Notes under the pieces: generated by a model
Told to the model about the DNA's origin: nothing
Database searches by the model: none
The model's input: only the letters and a program-made list of their open reading frames with translations
NCBI GenBank assembly: GCA_907163375.1
Contig: CAJQUW010000879.1
Location: 308,431 to 372,430 of the forward strand
Direction of reading: 5' to 3'
Origin: Prostheceraeus crozeri
Taxonomy: Eukaryota > Platyhelminthes > Polycladida > Euryleptidae
DNA: 64,000 bases
Shown here: positions 47,306-59,689 of the stretch, in pieces
How positions within the stretch are numbered: position 1 is the first letter of the stretch
Layout of the letters: each line of letters starts with the position of its first letter
Made by a program: the position numbers and the translations under genes

Positions 47306-47561
47306 ATGAAATTTTGTGCCAATATTCATCAGTCGATCTTTTTACAAGCCGCGATTGCGGTCGTATTCACAATCCTGATTAACCATGGGGGATGTGCGCC
47401 AGCCGTGAATCAGGTAAGACATCTAAATAGCTGTTTACACGATTGGCTCGCACGAATCAATCAATCTTCATAAATTTTATTTTAAGGAAAGCCTTTCGAA
47501 ATGCCTAAATACTATTCCTGGGATCCATGAAGCTGCTGATACGCAGATTAATCTTGAATAA
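47306..47561 (+). CDS. Candidate two-exon gene for a small secreted peptide
   Basis: Exon 1 (47306-47413) encodes MKFCANIHQSIFLQAAIAVV then FTILINHGGCAPAVNQ. This is a positively charged start, a hydrophobic core and a small-residue cleavage site (likely after GGCA), a classic signal peptide. It ends CAG|GTAAGA. After a 73-bp intron, TTTTATTTTAAG is followed in phase by ESLSKCLNTIPGIHEAADTQ, INLE and TAA (47559-47561). The mature peptide would be about 29-31 residues. Downstream of the TAA the same frame is open to 47765, so the stop could instead be a disabling mutation in a longer exon. An upstream acceptor-like CATTTCAG near 47242 may mark a 5' UTR exon. No family recognised; no dibasic sites seen. 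Confidence 0.38.
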
Positions 47562-47769
47562 AATGAAGATAGTGACATGTTCATTATGGAAATGACATTT
47601 TTAAAACGAGAAAATTGGCCGATCATCGTTTTGATGTATTATTTCATGAGAGTGTCATCTCTAGGATTTCTATGTCAAAGGACATTCAAATCATTCAAAT
47701 GGACACATATCAGTATCAAAATCTCAAATTCATGTGAATTGACGCCAAAACGTCTTGTGGACTAAATCA

Positions 47770-50515
47770 AAATGCAACATAGATCTAATTCATGATTGCT
47801 GTCAAATGTAATTAATGCATATAATGATATTATGTAATTAATTGTGTAAATACTGATGAAATTCTTAAAACTGATATTTTGTGTAGCACAATATATCGCA
47901 AAAGACCATGGCCCTAAGTTATCACAAAGACAACAATGTTTTTTCTTCAATTATCGATTTCAATTAAATTTAACTGAGTAAAATGCTAATTAGCATTGGA
48001 TATACGCAATTAATTGAACCCCAAGAAATTGTCTAATTGATGCACATGTAACAGTAACTAATTGCGTGATCAGTTTGCTTTAGAATAATTATGCTCTAAA
48101 TAATAATGCTTTAGAACTCTGAATAATAATGCTTTAGAACTGATATAATTATTTGTTATGGATTTTCGGAGCTAAGTTCGAACTCCATTGAAAAGGAAAA
48201 AAAGATTTTTTGCGCACTGTTACGAAGATCAGAGGTGAAACCGGCATGCCGGTACCTCCCCGGTTCGGCCCGGCATGAACATGACTGACCGGCACCGGGC
48301 CGATATGATCGGCATGAACAAGAGTATCGAGATCAGCCGGCATTGACCGATATAGACTAGAATGCTGAAGTTTCATAATGAGGATATTTCTCCTGCATCA
48401 CTAACCCCAATCTCCCCAAAGCCATGTTTACCAACATTCGTCTTCCTGGAAATCTGTCTTCATTTTCTGTTAGCGTTGCAATCATTGACAATCCTCATTG
48501 AATGCGTCACCATGTGAATCGAGTGCGAAATCATTTTTATGCTTCGATTGTTCGAAACTGTCGAACAATCCCAACAACCAGTGTGTTGAAATCTGCTTTG
48601 CTGTGTGACTACAAAGCTGTTTGCATGATAACTAGCATAACTGACATAAAAATTGTTTTGGAAAATAATTGCTTAATAAGAAAATCTGCTAGCATAATTT
48701 ATCTGTTAGTTTATTGGAACAGCATTGCAATAAAGATGAATGCTGAAATAATTTTTGTATAGATATGAAAATCAATATTGAGAAGGAAAAGAAATGGGCC
48801 TAGTATTGGAATATGATATTTAACCCTTGTGATAAACATTCCTGATGATAAATTCCTTAGTTTTCTGGTATTAGATATTCCTAATAATAATAAATTTCTT
48901 CATTTTCCTCGCATTAAAATAATTTAAATTACTAAACTGACACAAAGAATTCTCTGTCATAAGGGAGTCTATCACTATAATAAAAAGGCCTACGCCAATA
49001 TCAAGAGCTTGCATAATTGTACTTCTCTGTTGGAGCTAATGCATGACGAATTTTGTTTGCCTTTTTAAAGTAGAATCCGCATGATTCGGCTCCTCGTCGG
49101 ACTAATCTAAATATGCCAAATTGCACGAACTGCCTAAATTACTAAATGCATAACTTACAAACTCTGTTATGTCCGCTATGTTTATTCGTGTTCGATATAA
49201 TATTGCTGACTTTAGATGTCATATGCAGAGAGGCTACTATATACTGTACATGTTGGCCTTCATGCAGCCTACTTCGTGAATAGATGAGCAAAGTAAGACT
49301 AGTTGTAATTTGTAGATGTGAAATGGTGGATCATGAATAAGCGAAGTTTTTAACCCTGATTATGTTTACTTCAAAAAGATGAATTTCATAAGAAGTTTTA
49401 ATAAGTTCAAGAAGTTTTTAAGAAGTTTAAGAATAAGCGAAGTTTTTAACCCTGATGTTAAAATCATGTAAATGACTTGTATGATGTTGATTATGTTTAC
49501 TTAAAAAAGATGAATTTCACATTGTATTGAAATAATCAGAGTGTGTTGAGGCCTCTTTTGCATGGTACTCCGTCTGTATTGTAAAACATGCACCTATTTA
49601 AGCAAGATGCCGAATTACAGGTCTACGGCTCCAACACAAATACCGTATTTTCTCGAATATAACCTGTTGAATAATCATCCAAATTTATCCAAAGCAGAAT
49701 GAGCTTTTTTCTTTAGTTGGTTATTTAACTGTCTTGATTATTTTGGTGATGAAATAATGACGTTGTGGGAATTGATGATGGAACGGAGTGCGAAAAGAAA
49801 AAAGTCAAAAAGAAGCATAATTTCGACGACGAACTCGAGATCGAAAATAAGTAAGAATTAGAACTAGAAGCCTATCTTGAGTGACTGTTTTGACTGACTA
49901 TTTTGCTTTTGTGAGTATCTTTGAATCGACATTCATGAGCATTAATTGAGTCATTAATTCTTTTAACACTCAAAGTCATTTTGATAAGAAGAGCTGTCAT
50001 TCATGCTAAACATAACAACGAAAGTAGATAACTTAAACAAGTAGATATTATTGCAATATATAACATTATTTTGTGATAGAAAACAAAACAGGGAGAACAA
50101 AATATAACTTATGTTATGTTGATCATCTAAAAGGACTTGTTAGACAATAGAAAACGACAGACTTACATGAATTCACTGTAATGGCATTGTTTGTATAATA
50201 AAATTAGCAAAACATCTAGCTAGATAAATTTGGGTATTATCTATTCTAAGCTTATTCGAAAAAATTCACAAGTGCTCAGAATTTCGGACATTCTAGAATT
50301 TCTAATAGATCACTTTCTCGCATCGGTGCACAGAACGTCGCGCCGAAAATGTTAAAAAGTTTCACTGAAGTACTTTTAATATCCCGCCGAAAAATAAGTT
50401 GTTTCACGTTATGGATTGATCTGCGTATTGATTAAGTCCGCAAAACCTGAAAGGTAGAGTCCTGGAGGACTCGCTACTTCTGGAGGTGATATCTGGATGA
50501 CCGACCTGCCTTTAT
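47770..50515. other. Intergenic with small duplications
   Basis: 48225-48365 is a G/C-rich patch of CCGGCATG-type palindromes. 48090-48144 repeats AATAATGCTTTAGAAC. 49334-49520 holds a partial tandem duplication. 49717-49850 is flanked by splice-like signals but no partner exon was found. Confidence 0.4.
49334..49520. repeat. Partial tandem duplication, period about 100 bp
   Basis: AATAAGCGAAGTTTTTAACC occurs twice, as does GATTATGTTTACTT followed by AAAGATGAATTTCA. AAGAAGTTT short repeats lie between. Confidence 0.8.
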
Positions 50516-50517
50516 GC

Positions 50518-50765
50518 ATAGACATAGATTGTTTATCTGAAGTTGACTAGAATGGAAATTGACTCAAGGTCGCGGCACATCAAGGGGAACTAAGTTGGGG
50601 CATGAACCACCAATTAAAAGCTTCGATTTACACATGTGACTGATTCTAACCCAATCATACAGACGTTGGCAGGTGCATCTAAGTGAAAATGCGTGCGATT
50701 TATGTGCCGTTATTGTGCATTGCAAGAAGCTTTGATTCCATTCTAGAGGTTTTATTGTTGTCAAT
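50518..50765 (-). repeat. Dispersed repeat, copy 2
   Basis: The reverse complement aligns with 2548-2757 with scattered mismatches and small indels. Shared blocks include GATTGGGTTAGAATCA and CACATGTGTAA. Element class unknown. Confidence 0.6.
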
Positions 50766-50769
50766 TTCT

Positions 50770-52975
50770 ATGGCCTTTATGAATGAAAATGTTTTGAAAG
50801 ACTTTATCATGCAATGATTTGTTGGTTTCCAATATCACGTCAAGGAATACTATTCCGATAATAAAATTCGCAGTGAGATTCTGAATTTCACAGGTCCAAT
50901 CTATCATCATTTTTTCTCAACATCAGTTAATGCATCGGTTATCTCATTATATAAACGTGATTCTCACAAAATTTCATTTTCATTATATTTGCTAGGAATT
51001 AGCAAGTAGCCCACACAAATATTTTCGATGAACATTTACTGTGACGAAGATACAGGATAGAATGAATAATAATAATTAAAATAAAATAGCAAGATGTCAA
51101 ATTGGTCGAAATTCACTCTTTCAGTGCACCGCCTCGAGAACCGGTGGAGGCAGAAATTACCGAGGAACCGGTGCACGGCACACAGCTCTGATTTCTAAAC
51201 TACAAATAAAATACACGAAAAACTTACTCACATACAAAGTCTGTTCATTTCGCTACGATGCTGTTACATTGATTTCATCACGGATATGCGAAATACGAGA
51301 CAATCAAACTTTTTCTTTCTACGTGAATTTACTTCTCCTGGCAATTTTTTGATCATTCCATTTATGGCAAGTGAATGAAATTTACCATAAGGATCGCAGC
51401 GTCTAGGCTATCTGATGCAAAAGCGTCAACGAAGTTAAGTGACTATCTTGTAGCTTGCTGTGCACTAACCGCTTCACGCTTCACCGCTTCTTCTTGCACC
51501 GTTGCACCGGATATGATAACCGGTGCACCGAAATTTTGAAAAGTTCCACCAAAGATATTTAATATTTTAAACAATCAAATATCTTTGGGTTACACTAAAA
51601 CACCTACTGCATACACTATAAGCGAGATATGGTTTGTTTCGTGTTATTGTCATGTGACAGTCACTAGAAGCTTCAAAATTTTGAATGTAGGGTCTATCTT
51701 TCAAAATAGATGTTCATATTTTCTAGAGTTCAATGAAAATTTTATAAAAATTTTAGTGTACTAGAGGAAAATTCTAGCTTTCATCATTGCAAATTGATTG
51801 AAAATCACTTTCGTCCTAGAAGATTTTCCACAACAAACAGTGCTCTAATTGGAACTTAATCTTCTGTTCCACTAGATTCAGTTATTATGACTTATGAGAT
51901 TGGTCGATAAATTTTAGAAAATCAAATCCGTACGCGACCGAGGACGCATTGGAAGACCGGCATTGACGATGAAGACGCTTTATTTGTTCAAGTTGCTCTT
52001 TAAACTGTCAGCAAATTTCTCCGCAACATGTTTCTATGCGAAATCGGAAAAATTGTTTTTAATTGTTTGAATTTTCCTATCTGGCTTTCTGACGAAAATT
52101 TTGACATGCGAGATTTGATTGATATAGGTTACTTATGAAAAGACTTTCTGTTTTTGTCCTCTTTCTTGCTGATTTAGCATATTATACAAAATCCCGTGAA
52201 AGTTTTCTTGCGATGTGCTGAAATCTTAACAAAAAACCCATGATGACATGGAGTTTGACATCCAAAAACATATCACTACCCCGGTATCACAGCTAACCGA
52301 ATATGAGAGATGCATATTGTCCAAATCCAAAATGAATCTGTCTCGTTGCCGATGAATCAATGACTGTCATAGACGTATCACAACATCAGAAATTTATGTT
52401 GATTTTCAGGTCAACAAAATCTTCCAGTGGAACCCGACAAAAAGGAACCACTAGTGATAGGGCTCATGGCCACAGACTTATTAATCTATGCTCATGACTA
52501 GCCAATCTCTGTGTACTGTACAAGTAATTTGATGTTGAAACAAGACGTACGTCGGTTGAGACGGTACGATTATTCTCTCTCATGCGGTGTTCGGTTCAAC
52601 GACATTTTGTAAAGCCGTTTTAAGGTATCTTTAATTATTTGATTTCGTAATTTGACAATGATTTCTATACATATACCTTTATTTCTTCAATTACGATATT
52701 GAGCTCATCCTTTACTGATTCACTCATGCTTGTCACATCTATGCAAGTAACATGGTTTCCTTTTTGAATATTTGCATTTTCATTGACTAATTACAACGCT
52801 TTGCTGCAGCGGAACGTTTGTTGAAGTTGTGTCGTAACTCACTAGGGAGCTACTAGTTTTTAAGTCTCTCGATCCGATGTAAAGTGTCATTTTGCGATTT
52901 GACAAATGATCGCAATATTTAAGCAGAATTTCAGCATTGCAAAGGCTAGAGATAATCCTCCAACATGTTGTGCTT
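50770..52975. other. Intergenic, no gene recognised
   Basis: A+T-rich. GGTGCACCGG-type blocks at 51125-51185 and 51500-51535 are partly inverted relative to each other and recur at 13.77 kb. A CAG acceptor-like site at 52410 precedes about 28 open codons, without a matching partner. Confidence 0.4.
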
Positions 52976-52978
52976 TAA

Positions 52979-54826
52979 AGGTGTACTCTGGTCAAATTTT
53001 TAAGTTGGTCCGTATCGATACTAAAGCATCAGATAAGTTGATTTGTCGTCGATTTGGAACTCGAGGCGCAATTCTCTCGCTACGCGGTCGAACATTTCTC
53101 GCGGTGATGACGTCAGCTGTGATACGGTGACAATATAACATTAACATGGATTTTTGAGGGCAACAATGTAGGACATTTGAGGGCTCGTAAGCCCATAAAA
53201 ATGTCCTACATTGTTGCCCGAAACAAGCTATGTTAATGATATTGTGCATAATTGAAATGAACTGGGCAGCAATGCTATGAATACACATTTAGATATACGC
53301 GGATTGAGATTTCAAAAATGTCATTCACATGCATAGATAACCATCATTGCGGAATACACTGTTGCCTTCCTTTTCCACATTATACCATAGCTCAATTACG
53401 CACAATAAGGGACGGCAACCATACACAGCGCTGCCTGCAGCATTGTGGTCTCAGCCGTCTCAGTTAAGTCGCGCTTGCTCCGAACATTTGATGATCTGGC
53501 CTGTCATGAGCTGAAACTAAAAAGCCTTGCTGAAGCAAGCTAGAAGTGCAACATAGGAACATAGTAAATAACAATAAGTATGACGTTCTTTCACCATGTA
53601 TTTTCGATGATTTTCGCGATCATTTGGATAGCAAAGTTTTACTTTTTCTTTTCGTTGTCACAACACTACTGTTTTGGATGACGCAGTCATCAGTGTTGGG
53701 TTGAAGTAGTGAAATAGGAATGTGTAATTATATTCTTAAATTAAAAGATTAGAAACTACAAATGACACATGCAGAAAGTTGCAGGTTGATTGAAAAAGAA
53801 GAAGAGCCATGCATCACGGCAAAGTCAACTAAAATATTGAATTTACTCGAATCATTTTTTGCGTAATAGCTTTGTAGGTATGTGTAATAAATAACTAGAA
53901 TTTTTTTGCCCGACATTACCGGACATATTCTACATAAAAGCGACAAGGGAAATTAAATGATTGTTTTATCAATCCAAAGGGCATGGTCAAAAAATTACTT
54001 GAAATTGTTTTGAAAATTACAGCACAAGGAATCATTATACGAAACAATTAAGTGAATAGTTTTACTTATCATTTCCACAAAAGCAAAAGCCAACTTTATC
54101 AAAAGCAAGAGCACCCGTATTCTGTCTTACAGACCTTGACAGTATGCATAGGCCTAGCTGATGGGGATCGCTTTCGAGCATCTGATCAAAATTCTGCTCA
54201 CGAGCAAACTAAAATGAACTCACTGTATGATACGTGCATCATCAAAATATCCTGTAGATGTCAACATCTACGTATAAGAATGCTCAGAAACTAGGAAAAA
54301 ATCACCATTCTTGCTGTCCATGTTTTGATTCATAAATGACTGCTTTCCCATTGTCCTTCACTGTGATTCCTCGTGAAATCGGCTTTTCATTCACCTCACA
54401 CTACGTCTGCATATGGTGCCTATCACAGATGACGTCATCACGAACTTTAGACTAGCGGATTTTGGGACATGTTGGGATTCGGTATCGTCTATAAGAAAAA
54501 AAGAGTTCCGCAAATTGCAGTGACGCGCTGAACAAATATGACATCTGGTTACCCACGATATGTAAGACAGTCATTTTTTTAGTGCTGCCAATTAACTTTG
54601 GTCCGACGACCTGTACCTCGACGGCACGAAAATGTGCCTTTCAATTCTGTGATTTATATTTTGAAATATATATCGGATTCGCGAAACTCTTTTTTTCTTA
54701 CAGACTAGCGAATATATCGAAGAGGTAATCGTTGCAGAGTGCCGGATACGGATAGAAGTGACAACTGATGTATAAACTTGCTTGAAAACAATAAAACCAA
54801 AAACGAATTTTGACTGGAGTACACCT
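52979..54826. mobile_element. TTAA-type (piggyBac-like) non-autonomous element
   Basis: The ends AGGTGTACTCTGGTCAAA (left) and TTTTGACTGGAGTACACCT (right) are inverted, matching at 16 of 18 positions. TTAA precedes the left end (52975-52978) and TCAA follows the right (54827-54830), consistent with a piggyBac-style TTAA duplication with one substitution. About 1.85 kb, with no recognisable transposase. A nested palindrome lies at 53131-53246. Superfamily is inferred from target sequence only. Confidence 0.6.
53131..53246. repeat. Nested palindrome (cruciform) inside the TTAA element
   Basis: GGGCAACAATGTAGGACATT pairs with AATGTCCTACATTGTTGCCC without mismatch. An inner GGGCT-CGTA-AGCCC stem-loop lies in its loop. 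Outside, ATTAACAT pairs with ATGTTAAT and ACAATAT pairs with ATATTGT-like sequence. Transcribed from either strand it would fold into a long hairpin. Confidence 0.85.
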
Positions 54827-55176
54827 TCAATGAACTTAGCAGTTTTCTAAAACAAATAAATACAGTTTATGCACGCTACTTATTTAATGTAAACAGTAGT
54901 AATCAATTAGAGATAATCTCTATATCAGAAGGCTCTCAAACAGAGTTTCGATTATCGTCTTCAACTTTTCTCAGCCGGCTGTTTCAATTTGGTTCCAGTA
55001 ATTTTATTGTTATCTTTGACGATAATAGTAATAGAAAAGGGTGCAGATTTCGGATAATCGCATGTACACAATTGTGTGGAATAACTAACCTAATATTCCG
55101 CAATCTGATTTGCAATGGACGCTACATGAACTAGCAAATCAATTTCCATTTAATTGTCACCGTAAGTTCAGCAGCT

Positions 55177-55249
55177 GCCGTGATAGCTCAGCTGGGAGAG
55201 CGTTAGACTGAAGATCTAAAGGTCCCTGGTTCGATCCCGGGTCGCGGCA
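55177..55249 (+). tRNA. trnF-GAA: tRNA-Phe (anticodon GAA)
   Basis: A complete 73-nt tRNA without intron. The acceptor stem GCCGTGA pairs with TCGCGGC (one T-G pair), followed by discriminator A. The D arm is TAGCTCAGCTGGGAGAGC, the anticodon stem TTAGA/TCTAA holds loop CTGAAGA (anticodon GAA, decoding UUC and UUU), and the T arm is CCTGG TTCGATC CCGGG. A and B boxes are therefore intact. CCA is not encoded, as usual for nuclear genes. It closely matches the general animal tRNA-Phe sequence, and a Pol III terminator follows. Confidence 0.97.
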
Positions 55250-55253
55250 AAAA

Positions 55254-55258
55254 TTTTT
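55254..55258 (+). terminator. RNA polymerase III terminator
   Basis: TTTTT four bases after the tRNA end is the standard Pol III stop, supporting the tRNA as a functional gene. Confidence 0.85.
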
Positions 55259-55259
55259 C

Positions 55260-58200
55260 TCATTTTATGACTTCTATTTATCTATTAAAAAACACGATGC
55301 CTATTTGATTGATTCAAGCCTTTCTGGGACTACTACACTGATGAAATAATGTGCAATAAAAGGGCCTTCAAGTACCACAAAAATGCTTGTTAAAGGGTTG
55401 ATGTCAATTTTTGCTGCATGCTTCAAAAATTGCTTCCTATGGGATCTACGAGAGATTATCAAAAATTGATTGCAATTTAATTACTCTTGTCGATCAACTA
55501 ATTGAAATTCACATTCGTGCGCACCTGTAATTCAAACCAATGCAATTCCAATTAACTGTAAATTAAATTCCATGCAATAAAATAATGGAAATTGCTGAGC
55601 TATAGGCAGAGATTGTATATCTCGCAGATGGGTTTAATATTTGTTGCAATATAGCCTAGTTGTTGAATGATAAATGAACTCCTAGATATTATAAGGGTAT
55701 GTGCGCGTATTGCGTCCTGCTGTTGAAGACAGACTTCCGTGCGAGTAGCAGACTGGTATACGTATTGAGAAACAAAAAATTGTCCAGAAACTAGAATTCT
55801 CGGTGCGAGCCTCTTCATGATCAAGTGCTGCATGTCGGATAAATCCTTCCGGCGATATTATAGCCACCGAGTCAAAAATTATCCACCGAGTAGTTGAATG
55901 ATGTAGACCTAATTTTCGCATAATTGCGAAAAAATACATAAAAAAGAAATTTCTTTTTGAGCAGACAATTTACTACTCGTATATTAGGAACTTGAATCAA
56001 TCTTTCGATTGATATACGAAATTATTGATGCAATCAATTAATTGATAATTGAAATATCATGTCTTGTATAACTGATGTTTATTCTTCAACTGAGAGAATC
56101 CAATATTACATCTCATCGTATCAATATCCATAGTTGCGTTTCTGAGGTCATGAATCCATAACAAATTAAATTGCATTTTTTCGACTTTAAAATTGTCCTC
56201 ACTCCTCACAGAGGTTTTCTTATGCAGGCAATAATACCCAGTTTTTGTCTTTTTGAGCAAATAAAACTGAAAACAATTTGCAGTGAATTTCTGCAAAACC
56301 GGGACATACATCTGTCCCGAATAAGGTTTAATCCTGCTAGCGTTTCGAAAACGGCTCTGTCAAAAATCGGGAGTATACCGAAACCGGTACCTCGTGAATT
56401 ATTACTGATTCTGTTATCGGTAACTAATTCTCTCATGCCAGAATTAAACTTCAAATCTCACTCATAAGCTGTCAATTGTCTAGACTGCAACAGGTTTCAG
56501 ATTCCTGTGTCACCTGCTTGCAAAAGCATTATCTAAGTGCGTGAATTATGTGACACATCAAAGCTTCAATACAGCGTCATGCAGTGAGTGAGAGACGCAT
56601 CACATTCCGCTTTCTGTAGTGGTTTAGTGTTCTATTTGGCCAGGGATGTCGAAACGAATTTTGCGGAAAGGGGGCAAGAATGTTGAAGTAGGGCACATAG
56701 TGAAATGAATTTTCAATACCAAGAAGCTCAAACTACTTGAATCTTCCACACATACAGACCAAGACACGATCGGGAAAATGGAGTACCTACTCGAGTAGGC
56801 CTACTCACTTTCAATGTGTTACTCGAGCAGTGATTCCGAATAATCGAAACAAAATAATTATGTGATAAGTTTCACAACTACTTCCTTTGCCAGGAATCCA
56901 CTAAGCAAAATCCTCTTCAATTTATTTCATTGTTTTCTTGATTAAAAAATGATAATTTTTAGATACAATGTGAAGCAAAGCAACCTATGACTACATGTGC
57001 AATGTCATGCCGATCAGAGAATGTGAAGATTTTTATTCGCTATTATTCAGATCAGTGATTACCTATTTCGTTGCACTGAAACTTTTAGCATTAGACAAAA
57101 CGATTGAAAGTACCAGTTGTTTAAATAAATTTATTCGTTAAATATGCTGTCATTAAATATCTCAATGAGGCATGGCAAACAGAAAGACAAAACATGTTCA
57201 GTAGCAAGAAAATAAATGTACAACTTATTTGGGGAGCCTTAGCTGTTATGAGCGTGCCTACTCAACTTGACAGCATGTAAAATTGAAGCTCCACTTTAGT
57301 CGTGAAAAAATTCCGCGTGTGATTTGCACTTACCGCGTCTTGACACAAATCATGAATAGTTCAGTGTTCATAAATATTGCTGACAAACAATTATACAATC
57401 ATGCATTGGCATGTTCCATAAACATTTGTCATGTACATTGAAATCAGAAAATGTGGGAAGTGATTATATTTTTTGGTTTTTAGTTAAACCAATTGGATGC
57501 ATTCTCAGGCACAGTATACGTAGGTTCATGAAGCTATGAAGCTTCGTGGTTTTTATCTCAGAAAAAAGGAGCATGTATATAATAGATTATTCATTATTTA
57601 TTATATCAGATCAAAAAACTCCAGTTATCTCAATGAATTTTTTTGAGATTATTTTGAATTTTTAATTTGACAAAGCAAAATCTACATTGACCAATTGACA
57701 AGAATTTTATAATGATAGCGAGGCAGCGAAGAGGAAAACCTTTTTGCAAGGCCATTTTTTGTAAGAAGTGCGTAAAAGGTTGATAGGCCTTCTACATGTA
57801 TAACCCATTTCAGCCCACGGTCGTCATTTGATGACCAAGCTTTAATTCCCACTGCGATTCTATTGAACGTTGTCATGTACTAGTATAATGAATTTTTACT
57901 GAAGGCTTGAACCCATTAATATATACCAGGGAGCATGAATGTTTATCTTTAAGATTTCCCCTAAATCCGAGGACATGTAAATTACATTAATTGACTATTA
58001 CATAATACTTTCATTATTGGTCTATTTTCTCTTCGTCAGATGTAACTTGAGTCTTGAAGATACGAAGCCTGAAATGCATCTATTAGAGATACTAATTGAG
58101 TATATCAGAGGATTAATTTTACTTGAAGTTCACTTTGATCAATGACAGAGACCGCGAAATACAGTTGTCGTCATTTGACAACCGTGGTCTCATCCGATCT

Positions 58201-58422
58201 CACCTGAACTGTTTTCTCAGCTAGTCTGTGCACAATCCTTAGACTTTGTTTCATTGACACAGACAGAGAATGATGATGGAACACTTGGAAGACTTCGTAC
58301 GTCGGTACCGACCATGTTTTCTCAGAAGTTCAATTGCTCGCCTGATGTGGTTATGTAATGCAGACACGCTAAAGGCAATCTCATCCGGTGGGGTTAAAGG
58401 ATGTTATTCATAATAATGGGTG
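55260..58422. other. Intergenic, no gene recognised
   Basis: 55440-55580 again has AATTGATTGCAATTTAATT-like motifs as at 22.9 kb. Overlapping frames at 55600-55939 (minus) and 56171-56467 (plus, 98 codons) were not recognised. No paired transposon ends found. Confidence 0.4.
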
Positions 58423-58430
58423 GCTATCGC

Positions 58431-59261
58431 CAGGGGCGTAACCAAAAGTGGACCACTGGGCCATGCCCCCAAACGTTTAAGTAGCGTTAAAAAGTACATG
58501 TAAGTTTTAAATCTGAATTTTAAAATATATTTTTTACAATTCTCGTTATACATCGACATGCATTTTATTTGAAGTACTGCGAACTGATTTACATTGAGGT
58601 GCGACTATCCTCATCTTTGTTAATGCAATTACATCCAGATTTACCATCGAAGATTGAAGAAACATGTGGAACAAGTCAAATGACATGATTCAGCAAAAGT
58701 TTGTCTGACGCAGTGCATAGATTCTGCACACGTATTATAAATATTTCAAATCATCACTTTAATAGCTCGGATGTATTTTTGGTTGTACGCTTGTCGGTTG
58801 CAGTGTATATAGGCTACTATTTATATTTACTCAAATACTATAAATAATCAATTGTCTTTGAGTTTAGTAAAGTTAGTACAGTCTAAATCGAACGATATGC
58901 GTCTTTCTTCCACCAAATTTAACAGTGGGACTAAATCCAAGGGGCCTAGTTTCTCAAAACGTTACAAAGAGCTGAATGTTTTATAATATAATTTACCTCC
59001 ATGAACCTGTAGGCGCACATTTTTTATAATGTTCCTAAGTTATTCAGCTCTACCTGTTACACATACCAACCGGAACATAATAAAAGACTATTTTGTAAAA
59101 ATTTGGAAGAGCTATTATCGAATTTTTATCGCAAAAAATGCATTGAAATATTGAGAGCGATTTCTTTGTACATGTATATTGGTTGACTTGATATAATTCT
59201 TGATGTAATTGCAATTCATCAGGACTGTCCCCCTCAAACTGATTTTCTGGCTACGCCCTTG
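58431..59261. mobile_element. Non-autonomous hAT element
   Basis: The left end CAGGGGCGTAACCAAAAGTG and right end GGCTACGCCCTTG are inverted (CAxGGGCGTAxCCA). A perfect 8-bp target duplication GCTATCGC flanks the element at 58423-58430 and 59262-59269. The 831-bp interior has no transposase. The intact duplication suggests a fairly recent insertion mobilised in trans. Confidence 0.92.
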
Positions 59262-59497
59262 GCTATCGCGTTGTAGTCAAGAAGGCTTTCTTTTAACACG
59301 TGAATTGATCATGCTACAGTCATATCAATGGCTAAAGTGGACATGTTTATGTCTTAAAATTCTTACACTTTCATATTGATTCATTTTGCCTTATCTATAT
59401 TGTTTCCTATCTTTTGACATCTTGATCACCCACGGTAGACTAAGGACTAGAGTCCTTTAAAAAACTATGCATTTGAATTCTTCTGACTTAATTAGCC

Positions 59498-59680
59498 ATG
59501 AAGAGTGCTTTATCTTTACAGCAAGCCGTAGAGTTTGTTATGGACAACGGCGAATTTGAAGAAACCGATGCAGTTGACACTTTCGAGCTTCCTCCTGGTT
59601 GCTTGGGCGACGTAGACAGACTATATTTTCAACTTGTATTGTCCGTTCAATTTCTGTATTTTGATGAATCACTTCATTAA
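59498..59680 (+). pseudogene. Short acidic open frame, possible piggyBac N-terminus
   Basis: An ATG-started frame of 60 codons reads MKSALSLQQAVEFVMDNGEF, then EETDAVDTFELPPGCLGD. The LSLxxAxxxx followed by an acidic stretch with PP resembles the start of piggyBac-type transposases, but no catalytic part was found downstream, so this is only a suggestion. Confidence 0.2.
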
Positions 59681-59689
59681 AAATTGAAA

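Noticed and set aside
49717..49850. 134-bp segment with acceptor and donor-like ends and a basic open frame
   Set aside because: Phase does not join the 47.3-kb exon directly, and the adjoining ACCGTATTTTCTCGAATA sequence suggests a transposon end.
55600..55939. Two overlapping minus-strand frames of 77 and 85 codons
   Set aside because: Content not recognised; no splice signals or homologous pieces in neighbouring frames.
56171..56467. 98-codon plus frame opposite an 82-codon minus frame
   Set aside because: No recognisable domain or gene context on either strand.
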